DNA of 55,561 nt from Bacteroidales bacterium KA00251. GTDB lineage: Bacteria; Bacteroidota; Bacteroidia; Bacteroidales; Porphyromonadaceae. Made by a program: the position numbers and the translations under genes. This document shows, piece after piece, positions 43,216 through 51,568 of the stretch. The stretch covers positions 79,867 to 135,427 of the forward strand of contig KQ959277.1 in the NCBI GenBank assembly GCA_001552775.1, in the 5' to 3' direction. Below the pieces are notes generated by a model. The model had not been told where the DNA came from, ran no database searches, and worked only from the letters and a program-made list of their open reading frames with translations. Positions within the stretch are counted from its first letter, which is position 1. Every line of letters begins with the position of its first letter.

Positions 43216-43243
43216 CAGAGTGCTATCAGTAATAGTAGAGATA

Positions 43244-45451
43244 ATGACCAATAAAACAATATTCAGCGATGCAGATAAATTTTTAGAGTACAAAGACTTA
43301 CGATGGTCTGGAATTCTAAAGAGTGTACGGAAGTCGGCAAACAAATTACAGCCTTTGTTCGAGACCTTTACAAATAGCCTTGAGGCGATAAAGCTTCGCC
43401 AAAGAAAAGGGGATGTATTTGACCCCTATATCAATGTAGTACTGAATTTTAGTCCAAATTTAATTGGTGGTTCCAGTGAACTAATTGATATTTCAGTAGA
43501 AGACAATGGAATAGGCTTTGATGATGACAATTTCAGAAGGATGGTCATATACAAAGATGATACAAAAGGCTTCAACAATCGTGGGTCTGGTCGTATCCAA
43601 ATGATTCACTTCTTCCAATATGTTACTATTGATAGTACGTATCAAGAAAAAAGCATCGTAAAGAAGAGAAAGTTTACACTCTCAAAAGGAACTCAGTTTA
43701 TAGACAAGAATACAATATTGTATAATACGGAAGAGCCTCATCCTGTTAATAATGGCGAAATTAAAACTGTGGTAAAAATGCAAGCACCACTAGACAATAA
43801 AGATGCAGAAGATTATGCCAAGTATGATTGTACTAATCTGAAGGACGAGCTAATCAACCATTACCTGCTTCACTTCTGTGCAATTAAAGACAATCTTCCC
43901 TCCATTAATATAATTTGGCTAGTCAATAATTTGGAGAGTTCAAGGGAACAAATCACATTCGATGATATCCCAGAACCAACACACAAAGACGTAGTTATAT
44001 CTGTTCCTATGTGTAAGATCTCTGAGGACATGAAGCGTGTAGATTATGTGGCTGATAATGTGGTTAGTATAAGCATTTTTCCTTATAAGATCAGCTCTGA
44101 TATTTTGCAAACAAGCGAAATAAAAATTACCAGTAAAAATGAAGTTTCAGAAACAACCAAAATAAAACTTACATGTATTGACCCCAGTGTAGCACTTGAC
44201 AACTATCGATACTTGTTTTTACTGAAAAGCGATTATTTTGACAGGCTTGATGGCGATGAGCGAGGCAATATAGAAATTATAGACAAAACGGAATTCAGAA
44301 AAAGAGCAAAATCTCAAGGTTTTATTGAAGAGCAAATACTTCTGAATGATATTCAAGAGGTCGTTAATGATAAGGCCAGTGAAATCTATGAAGAAATTGC
44401 AATTCAGAATCAGATGTTTTGTGACAGAATAGAGCAACTAAAAAAGGATTATCTTCTTTCAGAAGAAGCTTTATCGGACATATCTTTGAGTGATAGTATA
44501 GAAGAAGTATTCAAAAAAGCATATACATATGATGCCAAAGTAATGGCACAAGAGAATGCAAAATACGAAGGTGAAGTCCAAATTTTGAACAGCTTAGACC
44601 CTTCTTCTGATGATTATCAAGGTAAGCTTTCAACAATCGTTGATCAACTAGTAGAATCAATTCCCATTCAAAATCGTGTTACCCTCTCTAAATACGTTGT
44701 ACGGAGAAAAATGGTTATTGAGTTGATGGATAAAATTTTGAATCGAATGTTGCATTGCCAAGAGGAGTCAAAGAGGAATACTGATGAAAGGCTTCTGCAC
44801 AATCTAATATTCAAGCAACATAGTAACAATCCTCTTACAAGTGATTTGTGGATGATCAATGAGGAATATATGTATTTCAAGGGAACTTCGGAAAGCGTGC
44901 TTTTTAAGGTTGAAATAGATGGCAATCGTATTTTTAGAGATGAGTTTGAAGATGAGGAAAAGCGTTATTTCAATTCTCTTGGAGAAAATCGTAGACTTAT
45001 GCGAGCAGATGTACTTCTTTTTCCCTCTGAAAGCAAATGCGTAATTATTGAGTTCAAAAACCCAAGTGTGAATCTAGCAGATTGTCTAACGCAAATATCA
45101 ACGTATGCGTATTTTCTCAGAAACTTTACAAAACCAGAATATAAGTTCCTTACCTTCTATGGTTATCTCATTGGTGAGAGTTTAGAGAAAAGAGATGTTA
45201 GGGCAGCAGATGGAGATTTTAAGACAGCTCCACATCTCGACTTCCTGTTTCGACCGATGAAAACAGTTCGCGATGACAGTGGATCGAATCAAGATGGATC
45301 TCTCTATACCGAAGTGATTCAATTCTCAGTACTTAAAGAGCGTGCCAAGCTTAGGAATAAAGCTTTTATTGACTGCTTAATGCCTAAAGGAACAACAAAT
45401 GTTGATGAAGAAGACTCCGTCCAGCTTCATCAACATTTAATTCCATTATAA
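43244..45451 (+). CDS. GHKL (MORC/Hsp90-like) ATPase fused to a PD-(D/E)XK nuclease
   Basis: Starting at ATG 43244 (MTNKTIFSD) the protein has 735 aa; an in-frame GTG 8 codons upstream is less likely. The N-terminal GHKL fold shows the N-box ETFTNSLEAI (near residue 42), G1 VEDNGIGFDD (near 87) and the glycine-rich lid RGSGRIQMIHFF (near 113). The middle is helical and charged. The C-terminal domain (about 570-660) has RADVLLFPSESKCVIIEFKNP and QISTYAYFL, which gives the D...ExK...Q order of PD-(D/E)XK nucleases. MORC/MutL-like GHKL ATPases are known in prokaryotic restriction-modification neighbourhoods. Here it probably acts as a clamp-loaded nuclease or an extra effector. Confidence 0.85.
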   Translation: MTNKTIFSDADKFLEYKDLRWSGILKSVRKSANKLQPLFETFTNSLEAIKLRQRKGDVFDPYINVVLNFSPNLIGGSSELIDISVEDNGIGFDDDNFRRMVIYKDDTKGFNNRGSGRIQMIHFFQYVTIDSTYQEKSIVKKRKFTLSKGTQFIDKNTILYNTEEPHPVNNGEIKTVVKMQAPLDNKDAEDYAKYDCTNLKDELINHYLLHFCAIKDNLPSINIIWLVNNLESSREQITFDDIPEPTHKDVVISVPMCKISEDMKRVDYVADNVVSISIFPYKISSDILQTSEIKITSKNEVSETTKIKLTCIDPSVALDNYRYLFLLKSDYFDRLDGDERGNIEIIDKTEFRKRAKSQGFIEEQILLNDIQEVVNDKASEIYEEIAIQNQMFCDRIEQLKKDYLLSEEALSDISLSDSIEEVFKKAYTYDAKVMAQENAKYEGEVQILNSLDPSSDDYQGKLSTIVDQLVESIPIQNRVTLSKYVVRRKMVIELMDKILNRMLHCQEESKRNTDERLLHNLIFKQHSNNPLTSDLWMINEEYMYFKGTSESVLFKVEIDGNRIFRDEFEDEEKRYFNSLGENRRLMRADVLLFPSESKCVIIEFKNPSVNLADCLTQISTYAYFLRNFTKPEYKFLTFYGYLIGESLEKRDVRAADGDFKTAPHLDFLFRPMKTVRDDSGSNQDGSLYTEVIQFSVLKERAKLRNKAFIDCLMPKGTTNVDEEDSVQLHQHLIPL

Positions 45452-45477
45452 TATGTGGCTAAGAATACTCTTCTCTA

Positions 45478-45831
45478 TTATTTAATTAGATGACAAAGAG
45501 CACAGTCAGCTTTGATACGGGCAGTCTCGCTCTCGACGAGGGAGAGGACCTCTCGTTTCACACGTTTATAATTGGCTTCAATAGTTTCACGCAGACTGTC
45601 GGAGCCATTTTCGTTTGTAAAGTCCGCTATGATGGGGATAGGCTGGTATGCTTTCGTTTCAGCCGAGACCTTGGCAGCATCCACAACTATCTCAGCGTGG
45701 AAGAGACTGTTGCACGAAGGCGAACTGCTGTGTTGCTTTCGGGATTCGGGTTTGGTCACGTACGGAGATATGCTCCCTTCACCCTCATCCTCATCGTCTT
45801 GCATTTCATCCTTCGTGAAAAGTCTCGGCAC
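45478..45831 (-). CDS. Hypothetical chimeric ORF, MITE-encoded N-terminus
   Basis: Residues 1-42 come from MITE copy E (MPRLFTKDEMQ...KPESRKQHS). The rest, starting NSLFHAEIVVDAAKVSAET and including IIADFTNENGSDSLRETIE, is outside the MITE and nearly identical to the ORF at 55174-55530. I do not recognise the flank. Conservation of the frame between two copies argues that the C-terminal part was once coding, probably the tail of a larger protein. Whether this form is expressed is unknown. Confidence 0.4.
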   Translation of the reverse strand: MPRLFTKDEMQDDEDEGEGSISPYVTKPESRKQHSSSPSCNSLFHAEIVVDAAKVSAETKAYQPIPIIADFTNENGSDSLRETIEANYKRVKREVLSLVESETARIKADCALCHLIK

Positions 45832-45874
45832 ATTTTAGTAAATGTGCGAGAATGGCACTTCGTGCAACATTCTC
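45490..45874. repeat. Left direct repeat flanking the export cluster
   Basis: About 385 bp here match 55190-55561 in the same orientation at roughly 90% identity by eye. Each unit is a MITE copy plus about 200 bp of conserved flank. Confidence 0.85.
45703..45874 (+). mobile_element. MITE copy E (172 bp, opposite orientation)
   Basis: The ends GAGACTGTTGCACGAAG and CTTCGTGCAACATTCTC are imperfect inverted repeats. The interior is recognisably the same family as copies B and C but diverged (CTGTGTTGCTTTCGGGATTCGG is shared). The inner hairpin CACATTTTAGTAAATGTG replaces the CAATCTTGC/GCAAGATTG hairpin of B and C. Confidence 0.82.
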
Positions 45875-46005
45875 AGGAAGATTTTCTGATCAATGCGCTC
45901 ATTGAAATTGTCTGAGACAGCTCCAACGAACATACCTTGAGTGGGGTTGCGTTTCTATTGTTGTGCTATTCTGTTCGTGTCGTTTGCTTTGCTCATTACA
46001 TTCGA

Positions 46006-47265
46006 TTAAAAGCTATATTTTGCCTTCGCCCATACTTCTGAATTGTTTTTGTACGTGCTGAAGATACCTTCATCGCCTCCAAACCAATCATACCCGAGAG
46101 AGAGCTGAATGAAGTCATTCAGAGAGTAGGTGGCAGTAAACCGACTAAACCAACCTTTATGCTTGAGGTCGAAATAGGTGAAGTTGGAGAGTTGTAGGGT
46201 GTTATCCAACAGCTTTTTCGACACATTGAGCGTAAGGAGTAAATTGTGACGGGGCTGTGCAATCTGGTCTTCGTACTTTAGGATGCTTTCAGAGGAAAAC
46301 TGTGCCATCACCACCCAATCTTTGGGGGCATACCAATCGATACCCACGAGATAATTCACAGTGTTGAATCCTTTTTGTTTCTGATCAGACGCATCAGGTC
46401 TATAGCTGAAATGCTTCCCCACATTGAAGGCTGCTTCTCCTCGTAATACCAGTTGCCCTAGAGGTTTGGATATGTCTCCTCCGAAAAATCCCATTCGGTA
46501 GTATTGCGGAGAAACGACAATGTGGGTATCTGTAGGGCGATACGTAAACACGGGCATCTTGTTCCACGTATGCAATGCGGAGAGCGAAAAGTCCACTCCA
46601 GGCAAGGTAAAAGAGAGCTTTCCGCCATACTCGATATTGGCAAAATGAAAACTGGGGTGGCTCCCGTTTTCTTCCCAGGCAATAGGCTGTGGGCTATCTT
46701 TGGGCAAAATGCACCATGGATTTATTGCATCGGTAGGTAGTTTATACCCTTCAAAGGTTGGCACGGCAAGCAGTTCCAGTTTCATTTTGTCGTTAAAGAC
46801 GAAAAAGCGTAGGGCATTGACTGGCATCCGAATGTCATCATAGTCTTGTGCCAAGAACTCTGTCATATCCATAGGAGAGACCAAGTCGGTAATACGCACA
46901 CCGTCTGCCACCCCCCAAATGACCAATTGTCGCCCAAGGCGAAAGCCCCAATGGTCATCTCTATGGTCAAGATACGCTTCCCGCAGTTCAACACCTGTAC
47001 GCTCTTTTAATAATGCATTGTAAGTTGCGTTGAATGAGACAAAGAGCGAACAGCCTTCAAAACTTTTACCTATCTCTCCTCTTATTCTCGTGCGCGAAGC
47101 CATAAAGTTGTTCGGTTTTTCGGAGCGGACGGCATGATAGGTATCCACAAATCCTTTGACTTGCCATGATGAAGCTACCTCTTCTTGGCCCCATGCGATA
47201 TGCAGGGGCAAGAAGAGAATAAACAGCAACAAGAATTTTGCTGAATGCTTAGTTGTATCTGTCAT
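46006..47265 (-). CDS. Outer-membrane beta-barrel protein of the export cluster
   Basis: The 419-aa protein has a signal peptide (hydrophobic residues 11-25, cleavage near AWGQ). It then shows alternating beta-strand patterns and a C-terminal aromatic (WAKAKYSF), as in outer-membrane barrels. Motifs such as RLGRQLVIWGVADGVRITDLVSP resemble DUF1302-like porins that accompany MMPL transporters in other bacteria. It is the last gene of the run and its start overlaps the LolA-like stop (TAATG). It probably provides the outer-membrane step of substrate transfer. The substrate is unknown. Confidence 0.75.
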   Translation of the reverse strand: MTDTTKHSAKFLLLFILFLPLHIAWGQEEVASSWQVKGFVDTYHAVRSEKPNNFMASRTRIRGEIGKSFEGCSLFVSFNATYNALLKERTGVELREAYLDHRDDHWGFRLGRQLVIWGVADGVRITDLVSPMDMTEFLAQDYDDIRMPVNALRFFVFNDKMKLELLAVPTFEGYKLPTDAINPWCILPKDSPQPIAWEENGSHPSFHFANIEYGGKLSFTLPGVDFSLSALHTWNKMPVFTYRPTDTHIVVSPQYYRMGFFGGDISKPLGQLVLRGEAAFNVGKHFSYRPDASDQKQKGFNTVNYLVGIDWYAPKDWVVMAQFSSESILKYEDQIAQPRHNLLLTLNVSKKLLDNTLQLSNFTYFDLKHKGWFSRFTATYSLNDFIQLSLGYDWFGGDEGIFSTYKNNSEVWAKAKYSF

Positions 47266-48050
47266 TAGAATCGGCCTTTTTCCAACGTGCTTACACTGAA
47301 TTGAGCCTCGTTCATAGGGGTATTGAACTTAGGATCCTTAAACTCAAGAATCGTCTGATGGTTAGTCTGAACATTGGTCATATGCAGTTTTTTTGCAATC
47401 CAAAAACCAGAAACCTTCGCAATGTCCGACAATTCAAGGCGACGGTGTAGTTTCCCCATCTTGTCGTAGTACTCCACCTTAGTGGCGATAAGGCAGTCTT
47501 GACGAATCCACGCCACCTTTCTAGAGTAGATCTCACGTTTGTCTTTAGGCGTGTATTGCAGTTTCCAGCACTTGTGTCCGCCAATAGTCTCTTCGCCCAG
47601 CAACTGGTGGGAGTCTTCGTCTACATTGCGACTGCCCATATCATCATAGGTGAAGTCACTGCCCATAAAGTAATCCTGCTTGGCGGAGGAGCCACTGATG
47701 CGGCGGGTTTTCTTCATAGCGGGCAAATAGAGCCATCTGTCATCGTCTTTATCTGGTTTGTCGTAGTCCCAGGTGAGAAAGCCTGTTCCTTTTACATCTC
47801 CGGGATATAGGAAGAACATGATACTCTTACGGTCTTTTTTCCCCGCTCCCACATCTATGGAGTAAGAGATAAGCTTCCGCTCGCGTATCGCCCCACGCTT
47901 ATTGACCAGTTTCATGACCAATTCCGATTGACGGGTATCGCCATCGGGACGGTCTTTTACTTTTTGGGCAATCTCTCTGCCCGTCTGAGCCATTGCCGTG
48001 GTGGCAAAAGCCAAGACCACCAAACTTGTTAAAATAATTCGTTTCATCAT
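47265..48050 (-). CDS. Periplasmic LolA-like (outer-membrane lipoprotein-sorting family) protein
   Basis: The 261-aa protein has a signal peptide ([22 protein letters not shown]). The mature part includes [35 protein letters not shown] and KLQYTPKD, which are landmarks of the family annotated as outer membrane lipoprotein-sorting protein, often encoded next to MMPL transporters. The fold is LolA/LolB-like and suited to carrying a lipid between membranes. It sits between the ABC pair and the beta-barrel. Start could also be the second Met (48047). Confidence 0.85.
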   Translation of the reverse strand: MMKRIILTSLVVLAFATTAMAQTGREIAQKVKDRPDGDTRQSELVMKLVNKRGAIRERKLISYSIDVGAGKKDRKSIMFFLYPGDVKGTGFLTWDYDKPDKDDDRWLYLPAMKKTRRISGSSAKQDYFMGSDFTYDDMGSRNVDEDSHQLLGEETIGGHKCWKLQYTPKDKREIYSRKVAWIRQDCLIATKVEYYDKMGKLHRRLELSDIAKVSGFWIAKKLHMTNVQTNHQTILEFKDPKFNTPMNEAQFSVSTLEKGRF

Positions 48051-48072
48051 GATTGATATTTTGTTGTTGATT

Positions 48073-49803
48073 TCATCTCATTGACTTTTCAAGCATCTTC
48101 CTGTAGGTAGCCGATTGCTCCTGCAACTCTGCATCCGTACCCATTGCTTCAATCTTACCTTGATGGAGCAACACGATCTTATTGGCTCCACGAATGGTAC
48201 GCATGCGGTGAGCGATAACAATGACTGTCTTCTCCTTGATCAGCTCCGACAAAGCCTCTTGTATTAGGCTTTCATTTTCCACATCTAGCGAGGCCGTGGC
48301 TTCGTCCATCAAGATGATGGGTGCATCTTTTAGGAGGGCTCTGGCGATGGAGATCCGCTGGCGTTCGCCACCAGAAAGTCGCTCGCCGTTTTCCCCAATG
48401 ACGGTATCAATACCATCAGGCATACGATCAATAAACTCATCACAGCGGGCAATTTGGGCGACACGAGTCACTTCCTCGTCCGTTGCTCCTTTCTTGCCGA
48501 TACGAATGTTGTCTTTGATACTGGCATTGAATAGCACTACATCCTGAAAGACAATGGCGTAGTTCTTTAGCAGTGTTTCGGGATCTATCTGACTAATATC
48601 TTCGCCACCGAGCAGGATTTTGCCCTGCTGGATGTCCCAAAAGCGAGCGGCCAACTTGGTCAGCGTGGTCTTGCCACTTCCAGAAGCCCCAATCAATGCT
48701 GTCACCTCGCCTTGTTTCGCAGTGAAGCTCACGCCGTTGATGACGGTATAATCCTCGTAGCCGAATACTACATCTTTGAAATCTATACTATAATCCCTAG
48801 GGTTCATCTCCTGTTTACCCTCCTGAATAGGCATAGTCTTGATCTCCTTGATACGTGCCACCACACCATCGAGTGTCACGATCATAGCCATAAAGGAGAG
48901 GATGCCCTCTATAGGCACGTAGATGCTTGCCGTGAGGATGAGGTAGGCGATATAGACCAGAATATTGATTTGTCCTGCAATCAGCATGTTGGCACCGACA
49001 ATCGCCACCGAAACGATTCCGAGCTTCATCAGCATGCCAGCCAGAGAAGTGGCAATACCAGCGGAGAGTTCCATCCTTACCTTATTCTTAGTATTATCAT
49101 CCATCTTGTGGTAGAACTCGTTCAGTGTTCGCTCTTCCAGATTATAGGACTTAATCTCCTGTATCTGGTCAATCTGCTCTTGTAAGTCGTCAAGCACGTC
49201 ACGACTGGTCTTCACATAGGCATTCACATCATTCCGTTGTTTCTTCTTGGAAAGTGAAAAGAGTAGTAGCGAGATGGGGATGACCCACAATGCCGCCAAT
49301 CCGAGCTGCCAATTATAAGTGAGTATCATTACAGATATAATCACCGTAGAAATGGATGTGGCATAGATATGCGGCACGGAGTGTGAGAATATCTGCTCAT
49401 AGAGATTCAGGTCGCTCATCATCGTTGCCGAGAGGTCGGATACATCACGCTTGCCGAAATATGAGAGAGGCAGTTTCTTCAGACGGTTGGCTATATCGAT
49501 GCGTGAGTTGGCACTTTCATTATAGACATTGTCGTAAAGACGTACGTAATCCCACCTTGCCACAAAAAACATCACCAACAGCATCACTAAGATGATGACG
49601 ATATAGTCTACTAGGGTCAGCTCTGCTGGTGCAGGAATACCCTCCAAACTGCCCAAATACTGGAATAAAAAGACAAATCCGATAATGGGCGGAAACATCT
49701 TGGTCAGATTTAGGATGGTATGCGAGAAGATAGACTTCTGCAGGTTCTTCGCACCCTGCTCCGACATGGCGTATTTTTGCTTAAAGAATTTATTCATTGT
49801 CAC
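48073..49803 (-). CDS. ABC half-transporter (permease-ATPase fusion), first of pair
   Basis: The 576-aa protein has an N-terminal exporter-type membrane domain (about 1-310, six hydrophobic segments). The ATPase domain has Walker [10 protein letters not shown] (near residue 371), the Q-loop VFQDVVLF, signature [14 protein letters not shown] (near 474), Walker [13 protein letters not shown] and H-loop AHRM. All catalytic residues are present. It overlaps the second half-transporter by 14 bp, and the two should form a heterodimer. Its start may be the second Met (49797). Confidence 0.92.
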   Translation of the reverse strand: MTMNKFFKQKYAMSEQGAKNLQKSIFSHTILNLTKMFPPIIGFVFLFQYLGSLEGIPAPAELTLVDYIVIILVMLLVMFFVARWDYVRLYDNVYNESANSRIDIANRLKKLPLSYFGKRDVSDLSATMMSDLNLYEQIFSHSVPHIYATSISTVIISVMILTYNWQLGLAALWVIPISLLLFSLSKKKQRNDVNAYVKTSRDVLDDLQEQIDQIQEIKSYNLEERTLNEFYHKMDDNTKNKVRMELSAGIATSLAGMLMKLGIVSVAIVGANMLIAGQINILVYIAYLILTASIYVPIEGILSFMAMIVTLDGVVARIKEIKTMPIQEGKQEMNPRDYSIDFKDVVFGYEDYTVINGVSFTAKQGEVTALIGASGSGKTTLTKLAARFWDIQQGKILLGGEDISQIDPETLLKNYAIVFQDVVLFNASIKDNIRIGKKGATDEEVTRVAQIARCDEFIDRMPDGIDTVIGENGERLSGGERQRISIARALLKDAPIILMDEATASLDVENESLIQEALSELIKEKTVIVIAHRMRTIRGANKIVLLHQGKIEAMGTDAELQEQSATYRKMLEKSMR

Positions 49804-51568
49804 CTCCTATTCTCCAATTGGCGGCTTTTTGATACTCGCTCCACAGCTTTTTGTAGACACCGCCTAGGGTTAATAATTCGTTATGTGTACCACTTTCCAC
49901 GATTTTGCCATTCTCCATTACTAGGATTCTATCGGCATTGATCACCGTGGAGAGCCTATGTGCGATCATCAGTGTGGTTTTGTCCTTTGATAGTTTCTTG
50001 AACGAGGTTTGAATGATATGCTCGTTCTCAGGATCTGCAAAAGCGGTTGCCTCGTCAAGTATCACAAAGTCGGCATTCTTCAGGAAAGCCCTTGCGATAG
50101 AAAGGCGTTGGATCTCGCCACCTGAAAAATAGGTGCCCTTAGTGCCGTATACGGTTTCCAAGCCCTTTTCTAGATTATCGACAATCTCTTTGGCTCCAGC
50201 TCTGACGAGAGCTTGCTCTATCTCCTCATCGCTGGCGTTGGGGTCACCTAGCAATAAGTTCTCCCTTAGGCTCATCTTAAAGAGCTTCGACTTTTGGAAT
50301 ACAAAAGCTACTTTTTGGCTCAGGGCCTCTTTTTTATACTCCTTGATACTGGTGCCTCCAATGAAGATGTCGCCCTCATCGGCATCGTAGAAGCGAGCTG
50401 CCAAACGTGCCACGGTGGTCTTACCTCCTCCCGAAGCTCCCACCAGTGCAACAGTCTCACCTTTGTTCACCTTAAACGATACGTTGTTCAGCACTTTGTC
50501 TTTTCCGTATGAAAAGGAAACGTTTCTGAACTCCAAGCCCTCTCCAACAGCTGTTGCTTCGCCGTAAGTGAGGTCTTCATAATCCAAAGCTGTGTCAATC
50601 TTATCCAACGCCAACTCTGCGAAGTAGATGAAGTTTTGCATGGTGGCACTTCGCATCATAAAGACACCGAATACAGGCCCTATTAATAGATAGATAACGG
50701 AGTTGCCCAGCACCTCTCGCATATCAGCTCCTGAGGTGATCATCATAATGGCAACAGGCACCAAGAAGAATGCCGTAGAGCTTGAAATAGCTTCGAACAG
50801 CGACATCTTATTCTTGAACCCCATGCTCCACCGCACCACGAAATCTTTCAGCTTTACGATGAGTGAGTAGAAACGCTCGAAGCTCTCCACGCTCTGGGCA
50901 AAGGTCTTTACTACTGGGATGCCACGCACGTATTCTACCGATTCGGCAGAAAGATTGGCAAGTTCCTCGTAATACTCTTCCCGCAACTTCTTGCTCTTTG
51001 GAGTCGCCATAGTCGCCATCAATCGCATGGTTATGACCATCGGAACAAGGCTCACTAGACCAAGCCGCCAGTCGAAAAGGAAGAAGAAGACCAATAGCAC
51101 GATGGGCGAAACAATCGTCATGGCGAGGTCTGGCAACTGATGTGCCAGCATCGTGTGGGTCTCTGCAGCCCCATCGACAATCGTCTTGCGGAGATTGCCA
51201 CTTTCACGATTGGCAAAGAAGCCCAAAGGTTTCGCCATCATCTTCTTCACGCTGAGTTTGATGATGTTGGCCTCTACCTCAAAAGCGAAGAGGTGGGAGA
51301 CCATTAATGCACAGAAATAGAGTAGCATTCCTGCTGCAGCAAAACTCGCTGCCAGAATGGCGTAGTATCGTATGGCTCCCCCATCGACACTACCACTCAA
51401 GATAATCCCGCTGACAATCTTATGGATATAGACCATAGGCATCAGCACCAAAATACCCGAGAGGGCCGAGAAAACCATCGCCAGCGGAAGCATATACTTT
51501 TTTTTACCCGCATAGTGGAGTAATCGCTTCAATACCAACGGCTTCTTCTGTTTGTTTGTATTACTCAT
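49790..51568 (-). CDS. ABC half-transporter (permease-ATPase fusion), second of pair
   Basis: The 592-aa protein has a membrane domain (about 1-320) and an ATPase domain with Walker A GASGGGKTT (near residue 371), Q-loop VFQKSKLF, signature FSGGEIQRLSIARA (near 474), Walker B VILDEATAFADPE and H-loop AHRLS. Similar adjacent pairs occur in TetR-regulated efflux loci and in siderophore (YbtPQ-like) systems. Export is more likely given the MMPL neighbour. Its start overlaps the MMPL stop (TAATG). Confidence 0.92.
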   Translation of the reverse strand: MSNTNKQKKPLVLKRLLHYAGKKKYMLPLAMVFSALSGILVLMPMVYIHKIVSGIILSGSVDGGAIRYYAILAASFAAAGMLLYFCALMVSHLFAFEVEANIIKLSVKKMMAKPLGFFANRESGNLRKTIVDGAAETHTMLAHQLPDLAMTIVSPIVLLVFFFLFDWRLGLVSLVPMVITMRLMATMATPKSKKLREEYYEELANLSAESVEYVRGIPVVKTFAQSVESFERFYSLIVKLKDFVVRWSMGFKNKMSLFEAISSSTAFFLVPVAIMMITSGADMREVLGNSVIYLLIGPVFGVFMMRSATMQNFIYFAELALDKIDTALDYEDLTYGEATAVGEGLEFRNVSFSYGKDKVLNNVSFKVNKGETVALVGASGGGKTTVARLAARFYDADEGDIFIGGTSIKEYKKEALSQKVAFVFQKSKLFKMSLRENLLLGDPNASDEEIEQALVRAGAKEIVDNLEKGLETVYGTKGTYFSGGEIQRLSIARAFLKNADFVILDEATAFADPENEHIIQTSFKKLSKDKTTLMIAHRLSTVINADRILVMENGKIVESGTHNELLTLGGVYKKLWSEYQKAANWRIGGDNE

